Shown: positions 23,401 through 33,640 of the stretch, piece after piece
Layout: each line of letters starts with the position of its first letter
How positions within the stretch are numbered: position 1 is the stretch's first letter
NCBI RefSeq assembly: GCF_932526225.1
Contig: NC_064044.1
Location: forward strand, 15,811,453-15,875,452
Reading direction: 5' to 3'
Length of the DNA: 64,000 bases
From: Nematostella vectensis
Lineage: Eukaryota > Cnidaria > Anthozoa > Actiniaria > Edwardsiidae
The notes under the pieces: model-generated
The model's database searches: none
What the model was told of the DNA's origin: nothing
What the model saw: the letters and a program-made list of their open reading frames with translations, nothing else
Made by a program: the position numbers and the translations under genes

Positions 23401-26400
23401 TAGGCTGATGGGCTAAGATTTGGAATATTTGGTATCTCTCATACCTACTGTCTGAATTTCCCCTGTGAAGCTTGAAGAAAAGAGATCCATATTTAGAAGG
23501 GGCTTTCTTTACAGTATGTTTACTCACCTCTGTACAGAGCACCCTAAGAGGGATAAAGGAAAGCCTCACGACCTTCAGTAGCTCTGACATGTGTTGCTTG
23601 CGCTCCTCTCTGTTGTGATCTACCCAAGTTACTGTCGCCTTAAACACCTGTCTCTCTTCTGTTACCTATGGGTGACCAGGGTATAACATTAGCAGGGGCA
23701 GATAGAGAAATTAAAGGCATCACCCCCAAAAAGAGAGAGAGGGAGGGGGTAACAATAGATACTGAAAAATATAAGAGGAAGTTAATTTGAAGATTTTAGA
23801 CCCCATTGCTTCTATTATTCCAGTCTGGCAAGGGGTGAGGATGGCACTGTTCTCTTCTGGACTCGTTGCTTATCTGGATCAAGATTTTTGGATTTTGGGG
23901 GGAAACATTGTAAAATATTATTTTTTTACAAAACAAAGGAACACTTTCACTTTTTTTATTCAAAAAGGGGGGTTAATATCCAATCTATCCACCCCACAAT
24001 GTGCCCCGCCCATGCCTTGGACCCAGCACAGGCTAGTTACTGAACAAAAATTATAAAATAATATAAATTTAAATAATATAAATATAAATAATATAAATAT
24101 AAATAATATAAACTGGTTACAAACAAAGTGGCCAGCAACCGTTTGCAACTTTGCTATCCTTTGCATATGCTCATTATACAGTAGAAGTTAAGTACACTAG
24201 AAAAAAGTTGCTACTATGAACCATGTCTGCTGCACTTTAATGCTTGGAGGGTAAGGAGTCTCCATAAAAACAGACAGGGGTGATGGTTGACAAAATCAAT
24301 CTTTAACTTGAGGGATTATAAAGTTATAGCAATTGGAGAGTGGTCAATAGCAATTCTTACCCTTAAGAGGTATAGCACATAGTGCTTGATCAAAGCAATT
24401 TCTAACTCTAAAAGATAGCACTAGCTTTAATTGACTTGTGGTATACTGAAAATTATGTTTTAGGCATTTTTAACCACCATAAGCACAAGATGCCCTAAGG
24501 GATAGCAGAATCTAAATAACCTTTGAATACCTTCTAGGGATATAATTTTATATATACGGTAATTTGATAGGACAATCACTCCTGTCTACTTTTATGGAAA
24601 GTCCACCCAGGAATCTAGTGTATTGTTGTGTGCCAAACAAAATTTTAAGGAGAAAAAATGAAGTAAGTACCTTAAGATCATCTCTACGGAGAATATCAAT
24701 AACTTGACTTGTAGACAGGTTCTTGAAATCATCTGTCTCCACAACTTCAGTAAAATTATCCATTATAACAGAGAAGGCAGCTTCCTTGAGTATTTTCAGA
24801 CCATGCCTCTCGGCAAGGGCAAGGATTCGCAAACAGTTTGATGTCTCAATTTGTCGCATAATAAAGTCTATACAAGCATCTTTAGCAGACTTGAACTGAA
24901 GAAGATCAGAGGCAAGGAATATATTCTGAACATTTGCATCAGTGATTCTGAGTCGGGAGGTGTAGGCAAAATTGATGAGGAGCTCGGCAGAGACTGAGTC
25001 CACTCCGTGAATCTCAACCTGGAACCAATAGGAAGGATACCATTACCGTAGTAATACAGACAGCAACAGGAAAGATACCATTACTATAGTAATACAGATA
25101 GCAACAGGAAAGATTACCATTACTGTAGTAATACAGATAGCAACAGGAAAGATACCATTACTGTAGTAAAACAGATACCAACAGGAAAGATATCATTACT
25201 GTAGTAAAACAGATACCAACAGGAAAGATACCATTACTGTAGTAATCCAGATACCAACAGGAAAGATACCATTACTGTAGTAATCCAGATACCAACAGGA
25301 AAGATACCATTTTCTGTAGTAATACAGATACCAACAGTATATCATTCTGTTGTAATACAGATACCAACAGGAAAGATACCATTACTGTAATAATACAGAT
25401 ACCAACAGGAAAGATATCATTAACTGTAGTAATACAGATAGCAACAGATACCATTACTGTAGTAAAACAGATACCAACAGGAAAGATATCATTACTGTAG
25501 TAAAACAGATACTAACAGGAAATATACCATTACTGTAGTAAAACAGATACCAACAGGAAAGATATTACTGTAGTAAAACAGATAGCAACAGGATAAGATA
25601 CCATTACTGTAGTAAAACAGATAGCAACAGCAAAGATTCCATTACTGTAGTAAAACAGATAGCAACAGGAAAGATATAATTACTGTAGTAAAACAGATAG
25701 CAACAGGAAAGATACCATTATTGTATTAATACAGATAGCAACAGGAAAGATATCATTACTGTAGTAAAACAGATAGCTTGACCAAGATGCATACACCATA
25801 AGAGGGGAGATTAATCTTTAAAACATATGTGAAATTATAATTGAATGACAAATAAAAATCTGTTTTTAGTGATTCATATGTACTAAAGGTATAGTAACAG
25901 ATAATGTTGAACCTCAAGAAATCTTGAAAAAATTAGATACCCTTTTCAAGATTGACATGCTGATGGAAATCTATACTATAGATAATAAGCTAAGGAATGG
26001 ACTGTTGTCCACCTTTTACGAAAAAACGGCTGAGCTAGAAAACTCCGAAACCATGCCATTTCCACACATTGCTGGAGAGGTGTGAAAAATGGCTTTTATT
26101 TCAAGATTATAACGGATAGAAAAGTTCTAATTCGTGTGTTTTTGCAAGCAAGAGGATCACACTCTCAAAGGCGCCACTTTCAAGATTTTACAGATAGAAG
26201 CACAAAAATAATTTATTTCCCGCAGCAAAAAGGACTAATGACCTTCAGACCTCTGTCTCTCAGAAAAACACACTAAAAGTATACAGTAATATGTCTATCT
26301 CCAAAAATATCATCGTAGAGGAGAAATCTTATTCTAGACAACTTCAGAAGATGTGAAAACAAACCTTTAACCGTGCGGAAAATCAAATCTGAAAAAGAAA

Positions 26401-29400
26401 TCGAATACTTGCCGTAGTTTCAATAACATGGATGGTTAATTGTAGCTAAAAAAACACTACTGTCTTTTTATCTACTACTGTCTTTTTATCGTTATTTAGA
26501 AAGGCATTACTCCTACCTCGAAAAGAAAGTAGATTCTTTAGCTCCATAGCGCATAAACAACATGGTTTGCAAACAAGAAAATGGAAGAAAAGAGCTTTTA
26601 TCTACAACTGCAAGGCTTTTGACTTTTGAACTCATTCAATTCTATCCACTGAAGGACAGTGCATTAAATGCTTATTTAATTAGATCAAGATGGTGCACAA
26701 CACTTATTATTTTATCAGATCAATCTTGATATATGAAGTAAGTACCCTTAAGTTTTTTTTTTTATAAAAGCAAAACGTTGATTAAAAAGTATGGAATCAA
26801 CCACCAAATAACACACTAAGCCCAAGAAAGCCAACGAAGCCAGGACGATCAACTCTCTCATTTACAAAACCAAACATATGAACATGCAAACTGGCATGGT
26901 TTGAATTTGGTTGTCTGGATTACTGCCAAAAACATCCTACACAGGGTTCCCAACACGGATATAGAAAAAGGTGGAATACTAAAATATGGGCGTTATTTTA
27001 AAGAAAGTGCCTTTTCACATTTTTATAAGGTAAATTAAATATGAGATAAATATATTGGGGACTTAAATGGGAGGCATTTGTTTAATTAATATTTACGACG
27101 AGGCATACTTTTCTTCTTAAACAACAGGAAGCCCAATACATTGAAGCACTGAAATATACCTTAAAAAAGTTTTGCACATCAAAGAATTGCTTTTTGTGAA
27201 TATTACACAGGTACGACAAGTAAGACATATTTCGCCAATTTTAGTGCCTGGCTAGCATAGATTTTGCATAAGACAAGAGTATGGCTTTGCATAATACGGC
27301 CCTAAGGTGACAAAAATATTTTACAAATAAAAAACAATTAGGGAATTTCGACTGCCATTTTTAAAAGGATTTTAAAATCCTTATAACATGGGCTCAATTT
27401 TTTTCCTTTTAAATCAATCTACATCTACATATTGGGGGGCCTTGCAAACCATCAGGCAAGACATTGCCTATACGATTGATAGAGATCGATTGATAGAGAT
27501 CGATTTAATATATATATCAAACATGTTCTAGAGTATTAAGATGTGTCACCTGTCGCACCTAGACGTTAGCGTCCGTGCGAGATGGATTCCTAGGTTTTTA
27601 GGAATTCCTAGGTATTCCTAGGAATTCCTAGGAATTTCCTAAGATTTCCTGAGTTTGATCTAAAGGCGTTAACAAAATATGATTAAACTTCCTAAAAATT
27701 CCTAGGATTTCCTAGTATAAGCAGAAGACCAGAAAATCAGAATAATTGAGATTAGGAAATCTTAGGAACTCGTAGGAAATTCTTAGGAAATCCTAAACGG
27801 ACATTTTTCTCACAAGAACAGACCTCACCATACTTGAATATATTGTAAGCTATACTACAACAATAAGAAACGTAATCAAAGACAGGCATTGGACTTGAAC
27901 ACGAGTTTTATGAGGTGTACTTTTTTCAGAATTAGTACTACATTGAAAAGAAAGATACGAAGGGTGATAATTGTTTTAAAATCTTAGATCTGATTTAGAC
28001 ATAATATATATTGTTTCTAATAGAAATGCTTCTTGAGATTATAAGAAAAGAAGTCCCGCTTTGCAGAAAGGAGACCGTAAAATGAAAATGTACCGGGCAT
28101 CCTTTGCTTTAGTGGCCGGGAGGGGCTTGGGCCCAAGGCGCAAAACAATAACCGTAACCATAGCCTCCAATCGGATAGCCGTTTTACTCCCGTCTTTTCT
28201 ACGCGAAATTCACCTATTTTAAGGACTTGGTGAGCAGAACATGGATTGAAGTAAAAGGTTAGTGTGCAATGGGCTTTATAATGTAATAGTATCAATAATA
28301 AATGTGATTTCTGCGACCAACTTTAGCGTGAATCTTGGAACTAGATGTGTTTTGTGATTCTTTTCTTCTTAACACTACTACCTTCTTATGTGTTTCTCTT
28401 AATATCTTTGCAGGGCCTTATGATAGAGATAGCAAAATGTGCCCGAGTTGCAAAGCCAGAAAAGAAAGAAATTTGAGGTACAAGGAACGTATCAATGCGT
28501 GAATAGCAAGAATCGAATAAAAACTTTTCAAACTGATACACAAATTCACTTCTTACATATAAAGTTTCTATGCTTTATAAACTGTTGCTTGAAGCACAAA
28601 ATTGGCTAACTTAGCTTAGTGAAAACCTAGTAACCAGTCTTGCACTTAAAATTTGTCCAGGTATTTATTTTGAATATCCAATATTACCGTAGTTGGCCCT
28701 TGTCCAGATAAGTTATTATTTTGATATTCTGATTACAGTAAAACCCTGCAAATGAAGAACCTAGTTATCTTTTCATGCTAACCTACTAGGGTTCGAATTT
28801 AAATGGTGCATATAGGCTTAATGCCTTTAGCTTCTTCTCTGAATATACAAAGTTATATACTGAGACTATACAAAGATTTCTATTAAATGTAGCTAGTATC
28901 ATTTTTTCCTATACCATTTTACTTCCATTTTGTTTTAAACTGAGGCACTAGGGTTGCTTGAATGAGGTTAGATTATTTTAAACATGAAACTCATCCAAAC
29001 AGGGTCCACATATATTAGTTGTGCTGGAATACATGGGACTGGGCTTCTAAGTCCAAGATTTTGCACAAATAGACAATAGCCTTGTTTATGTGAGTTCTAT
29101 TGTATGTTTGTATTTACCTGCAAGAAAATGTGATGCACCTGAACTTTGAATAAAAAGAATCTTTATTGTTTTCAGTGTATGTGGTTTAGTGTTTATCATT
29201 TCCTCTGAAATTCTATATTGCAGTCCTAGGAAAATCCTAGGGATTCTTAGGCTTTACAAGCAATTTTCTTCCTAGGAATTCCTAAGAAATCCTTAAGAAT
29301 TTCCTAGGAATTCCTAGGAAAATCTTAGGAAACTCTTGTTTGTTTTGTCCCAATTTACCGTGAAGTTTCACACAGTCTGGTGGCAGAAGCCGGAAAATAG

Positions 29401-32400
29401 GGGTTTCGCACAAGTCGAGAGCTAGAGAAGGTGTGAAAGCAGATTTGAGTAGATATTGGTCCCCTAAACAACGCCTGGTAGTTAGTGGAGTCGGATTTTG
29501 GTATATGTTTTGAATTATTTACGTTTTTCTATTTCGGGTGAAAAACCACAGGGTACCCGAGTATGAATTTTACAAAATAATTTATTGAGCATGCAAAACA
29601 TACAATAAAGGCATGGAAACATTCTACAAACATACTTTCCATATGTTGCAAGTTGCTCCAACTAATACGGCCTTAAAACACAGGGTGCCCGAGTCATATA
29701 TTTGCAAGTTCCAGTGTGTTCACACATAAGCTTGGGAAATAACCCATAGAGTTTTCATATTTTTGGTCGTTTATAACTCAGAAGCTACCTAAACACAATA
29801 CCCCAGTTTCAAATATAGCATCTGAGCTAATTCTTCTCTTTTATATGTAAAGACACCACAGGGATCCCAAGTCAAGATCTGTTTGGAAGACTTTGCAAAT
29901 GCAAGACAAGTCAACCTAGCAGTCCCCTGTGCAATTGCCTACAATGATGGAAGTTTTAGGAAGTCACCATAAGTCACAATTCTTGAGGAAGGTTTTGACA
30001 TATGATGTTGTTAATATCTTGGGTGGAATGGCATTATTCAGATGCAAATACGTTTTGGGAGCTTACGCAGAAATATTTCACGACCATCATGAGGCAGATC
30101 ACCACCCAAAGCTGCTCTATTCTTAACATGGCCTTTGATCAGTATTTGGATACAACGATTCAGGCTGGAAAGAGGGCCAGGAAAGGGTCTACAGATGGTT
30201 TTGAGATAAGGAACGCAGGCCGCAATACACCAGTGTCATGACAATGGTCCAAGTACATATAGAACCCAAAGAACGGTCTGATGCCCGGGAAGGATCTTTT
30301 CATATGAGGAGTTCTTTTCAATGGGCAGAAAGCAGCCAATGGCAGAAATCAGCAAGCTTGAGTCCACAAAATACAGGGTGTAGATGGGGTTAACCGACTA
30401 GCGACAAATGGCTTAAAAAGTAACTAAATACTGACAAAACACGAAATAAACTAGTGAATAGCGACAACAAAATATTTGCTGACTACCGACATTTTATTAT
30501 TTCGGTTATTTTTACTCTTAACTTCCATCGTCAATCTACTTAAATTCGGCCATTTCAGAATCTGCACTATGTATTTCCTATTCCATAATTTTTTCAGTCA
30601 ATTATTAATCCATAATTAATTTATTATCAATAAATTATTAATTACTTATCGATGAAATCTGGTACAAGAGCGATTACTAGCTTAGATTCACGGACTACCG
30701 ACAAAGACCGATGATACCGACCATCGACAAATTATGGAAATTTTAACTGACTACTGAGATGCAGACCCCCCCCCCCCCCATCCAGACCCTGAAAGAACAG
30801 ACACGCAATGATTCTGCATGCTGCCTACGATGCTAGCGACTTCTCAACAGTCATCATTTAATCCCCAGATACAGATGACCTCGCCCTTTGTGTTACGCAC
30901 TTCATTGACATTGGATGTCAGGGGTTTGGTTTCGAACAAGTACTGTCTGGCGACCGCCAGAATCTTATCCCAGTCCACTCAATTCATGAAAGGCTAGGTC
31001 ACAGGCTTTGCCAGTCACTACCAGCATTTCATGTGTTAACCGGATGCAATTCCACAGGCAACATCTCTGGTAAAGGAAAGAGGAAGCCATGGCTAACGCT
31101 AAGACAAAGAGCTGCATGCCAATCGACGCTTAGTCTGTTTGGTCAGCATCAAGCCCTCGTTGATAAGAAAGCAGCAAAAACAGAGGCTTTTGTTTGCAAT
31201 CTCTATCTGTATCAAGATCAGCTGACGAGCTGCGCCATCTGATGTTCTGCCAACATCAGACAGCCTCAGGCAACATATGGAGCGTGCCAGGAACATGAAT
31301 AAGAAAGCAAGACGGAAATCTCAGGCCTGTCTACATAACAAAAGACCCATATCCACCCAGTCTTATCGAGCCGACAAGGTTTGCTTATGTCAGCGGAAGC
31401 CTGTTCATGTATGGCTAAAGAGGCATGAGCCCCCATAACATGGCAAGCAAGTAGATTAGTAGATTAGAAGGACAAAAAAGTGATGATGAGTAGGATCAAG
31501 TCCTGTTATGCTAGTGCCAAACCTTAGCAATTACCTTCTATTTCTTTTACAATGCATTAAATACATTCTTTATATAGCTGAGATGTCGGATAAGAACAGG
31601 CCGGGTACCAAAGCCTAGACGGAAAGATGGCCGATCTGTGTTATGCCTAGCAAGTAACCTTGTTTTCTATTTTTAAAGAAGTAATATTTGGGCTCACTTT
31701 GGTTTAATGTCATGCAAGGATAAACATTCGGTACAATAAACGCAATTTCAATGCTGGACTGCAATTGCTAATATTGCATCTTTTCATAATAAGTTAGCAT
31801 AGCATCCTGATCAAACATTCTCTGAATAATGATCTATATGAGTCATTCATGCAAATGTAAGACTCTGGCACCCTGTGGTTTTAGGCTGTATTAGTTGGAA
31901 TTACTTGCAACATATGGGAAGTATGTTTGTAGGATGTTTCCATGCTCATATTGTATGTTTTGCATGTTCAATAAATTATTTCGTAAAATTCATACTCTGG
32001 TACCCTGTGGTTTTTCACCCGAAAAAGAAAAACGTAAATAATTCAAAACGTATACCACAATTCGACTCCACTAACTACCAGGCGTTGTTCAGGGGACCAA
32101 TATTTACTCAAATCTGTTTACAAACCTTTTCTAACTCTCGACTCATGCGAAACCCCCTGCTGCTACCAGACTATCATTCCTCGGTATTTTCTTAGGATTT
32201 CCTAGGAATAAAATCCTAGGATATCCCTAGGTTATCCTAGGATTTTCCTAGTCCACCTCGCACGGGAGCTATAATAATTTATTTAAGTATTTAAACATTT
32301 CAGGCTTTGCATTAGTGTGAAAAGGTTACGGTTTGGAACATGTGTGATGGTGCGGAGTGCTGGCCATGACAGTCACATTACCACAACAACACATTGTATG

Positions 32401-33132
32401 TTACATGACACGCTGTAACATTAAGTGCGCAATTACTTTTTAAATGCATACGACTCAACGTTTTTTATCGATAAAATCAATCGGTTATTATTGAGCGATT
32501 TCTCGATCGGTTTTCCGATCAACTTATCAATTAATATCAATTGCCACGACGGGTCTAGAATCATAAATAAATACTACTAGTATGTATAATGATATTCCAT
32601 AACAAAATAAAATTCTTCCTGATCTAAATTTTAGATGCGTTTCCAAAGCAAAATCTAGCAGCAAATATCAGTAATCACACCATGAGAGCACGGACGTAAT
32701 GATCACTGCAAGATACGAAAATAAAAATTCCAGTGTAGCGAAACAGTACAAGAAAATTGGAATTGTAACTTTTGGCAGTAAAAGCTTCCAATAACATGAT
32801 AAATACAGCTGTTGTATATCCAAGGAGGCCAGGAACTGGCCAAGTCTTAAATTAAACTACCGTAAAGGTATACTGTAGTATGAAGAAGGCTGATATAATA
32901 TACATACCAAATCGGTGGAGCTCTCTCTCATTTGACCCGTAAACATGGCGTTAAAATATCGGCTTGTAGCGGCTAACACAGCCTTATGTGCGGTTATCCT
33001 TTTGTTTTCCACTAAAAGTGTGATATCACAAAGCTCCTCATTCTTCCTGAGTTCTTGTAGTCGCGATAGAACACAGCCGGGGTGGAGCGAATCCACGAAA
33101 TTTTGACAAACTCCTTCGTCAGTTTCCTCCAT
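17466..33132 (-). CDS. BTB-BACK-Kelch protein (KLHL-like Cullin-3 adaptor), 6 coding exons
   Basis: Exons (5' to 3' on minus): 33132-32908, 25018-24671, 23665-23528, 19320-19165, 18749-18460, 18006-17466. All introns are GT-AG with consistent phase, giving 565 residues, normal for KLHL proteins (about 570-600). Exon 1 begins MEETDEGVCQNFVDSLHPG and runs into the BTB domain (CDITLLVENKRITAHKAVLA). BTB ends and BACK begins in exon 2 (VEIHGVDSVSAELLINFAYT; NCLRILALAERHGL). Exon 3 finishes BACK (TEERQVFKATVTWVDHN). Six kelch blades follow (LYVIGG, IYVAGG, MYAVGG, LYAVGG and similar GG doublets with YDP...W). Family role: BTB binds Cullin-3 and the kelch propeller binds substrate for ubiquitination. 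The paralogue cannot be named. An in-frame upstream ATG at 33258 exists, but the chosen start matches family length. The stop TGA lies at the edge of the 101-bp repeat. Confidence 0.93.
19395..23046. repeat. 23-bp minisatellite (about 158 copies) in KLHL intron 3
   Basis: Tandem AACAGCACAACACAAGATGT followed by CCG, CAG, CGG, CAA or similar. The variable triplet and rare changes (GATGTTCG, GATATCC, GATGACC, CAGCCC) define internal duplications. The GATGTTCG variant is at 19708, 21126 and 22322; the last two are 1196 bp apart (52 x 23). Irregular GAACAGAACAACAGAACAAC inserts occur at about 21001-21055 and 22885-22935. The lack of stops makes open frames of 450-557 codons on plus and shorter ones on minus; these are periodicity artefacts. 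Confidence 0.97.
24053..24112. repeat. AT-rich short tandem repeat
   Basis: Repeats of AATAATATAAATATA-type units in KLHL intron 2 (between exons 3 and 2 on the map). No other signal. Confidence 0.85.
25040..25775. repeat. 38-bp minisatellite (about 19-20 copies) in KLHL intron 1
   Basis: Units carry ATACCATTACTGTAGTAATA then CAGATAGCAACAGGAAAG, with alternative AAACAGATACC and indels. It starts about 20 bp upstream (minus sense) of the exon 2 acceptor at 25018, so the branch point and polypyrimidine tract of that exon lie at or inside the array edge. Confidence 0.95.
25776..27572. other. KLHL intron 1, unremarkable part
   Basis: AT-rich intronic DNA. No convincing exon or known repeat was seen on either strand; the only open frame of note, 26082-26276, has no protein resemblance. 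Confidence 0.5.
27587..27800. repeat. CCTAGG/AATTCC-rich palindromic tract
   Basis: Many overlapping short palindromes of the type GGAATTCCTAGG, first on one strand then as AGGAAATCCTAA on the other, so the tract folds on itself. The same motif makes up 29222-29335 and 32186-32252. Confidence 0.7.
29371..29705 (+). repeat. Left inverted arm of the transposon
   Basis: Matches the reverse complement of 31857-32170 over about 315-335 bp with scattered substitutions (for example CCCCTAAACAACGCCTGGTA versus CCCCTGAACAACGCCTGGTA). It carries two copies of a CACAGGGTRCCCGAGT motif (29547-29562 and 29679-29694). A third, weaker copy lies just inside at 29857-29872. Confidence 0.85.
29880..31430 (+). 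pseudogene. Decayed ORF of a multicopy invertebrate protein family, transposon-borne
   Basis: Disjointed frames keep a series of motifs in order: FDQYLDTTIQAGKRARKGS near 30136-30195, a frameshifted DTR-MILHAAYDAS near 30797-30840, SPDTDD near 30861-30878, HRLCQSLPAFHVLTGC-NST near 31003-31050, GKGKRKPW near 31071-31095 and DSLRQHMERARNMN near 31258-31302. From memory this matches an uncharacterised family, abundant in corals and molluscs, marked by EADTR, SPDTDV and LTGCDST-GKGK motifs. Stops, frameshifts and a 400-bp insertion show it is dead. Function is unknown. Confidence 0.6.
30375..30780. mobile_element. Insertion inside the decayed ORF
   Basis: AT-rich segment with recurring GACTACCGACA / GACTAGCGACA motifs (about 30389, 30478, 30694) that ends in a 15-base C run. 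It interrupts the motif order of the flanking pseudogene, so it arrived later. The class is unknown. Confidence 0.45.
31857..32170 (-). repeat. Right inverted arm of the transposon
   Basis: Reverse complement of the left arm. The internal motifs read ACTCTGGCACCCTGTG (about 31862-31877) and ACTCTGGTACCCTGTG (about 31994-32009). Confidence 0.85.
32266..32907. other. KLHL intron 1, region next to exon 1
   Basis: AT-rich intronic DNA; nothing recognised. Confidence 0.5.
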
Positions 33133-33640
33133 GTTTTGGTTTGCACCTGCCCAGGGCAGCGGTAATGCTCGCGGGCCTATATTCATAGAAATACAAATAC
33201 GAATATCGTATCTTGACTCCGTTTTGAATCGAATGAAAATGTTTGCTAAAAATACCACAGATGAATAATGAATTATTGTTATCTAATTCATATATTTTTC
33301 ATAGAATAGCATTTATTGGAAATTATTTTTTATAGACACTAAAATCTGAGAACATCGTTAAGAACATTTTCAGCCTTAAAATGCTATAAAGAAAAAAAAA
33401 GGAACGGCGCAAACTCTGGAATAGACGCATCAGGACGCTTCTGTTTTTATTTTACCCATGACCCCACGCGCGATAGGGCACACTCCATGACGTCATATAT
33501 TGGAGGTAGGCCATGTTTATTTCAAGCGCAACAAAACGCAGAGGACACTTTATCGAGTGAAAAAAACGAATTTTCGGGGAAATCTTTTTCCCAGCTCGCT
33601 TCTAGGGACAGAGCTGGACATATAAAATCCTTGCTCCGTT
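33133..33640. promoter_or_regulatory. Divergent promoter region between KLHL and SERINC
   Basis: 508 bp separate the two start codons, which point away from each other, so both core promoters or 5' UTRs must lie here or in unseen upstream exons. A perfect palindromic cAMP-response element TGACGTCA is at 33488-33495. TATAAAA lies at 33621-33627, only 20 bases before the SERINC ATG, too close to be a normal TATA box for that start codon. Confidence 0.55.
33488..33495. promoter_or_regulatory. Palindromic CRE/ATF site
   Basis: TGACGTCA, the full CREB/ATF consensus, lies between the divergent KLHL and SERINC genes, 153 bp before the SERINC ATG. Binding is inferred from motif identity only. Confidence 0.45.

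Larger units (their letters stand above)
27573..32265. mobile_element. Composite DNA transposon with nested inverted repeats, inside KLHL intron 1
   Basis: The outermost matching ends are CCGTGCGAG (27573-27581) and its reverse complement (32257-32265), each followed inward by CCTAGG-rich sequence. A second CCTAGG-rich cluster starts at 29222, and the best inverted arms are 29371-29705 versus 31857-32170. The element could therefore be about 3.0 kb (29222-32265), with 27573-29221 a second or nested insertion. Between the arms lies a decayed ORF (29880-31430). No clear target-site duplication was found, so the superfamily is not assigned. Confidence 0.6.

Noticed and set aside
28017-28295. 92-codon minus frame with protein-like composition in KLHL intron 1
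   Set aside because: KLHL exons 1 and 2 join perfectly without it and no other exon accompanies it; possibly repeat-derived.
33621-33627. TATA box for SERINC
   Set aside because: Only 20 bases before the ATG, so transcription would begin after the start codon; probably coincidental unless the start is elsewhere.
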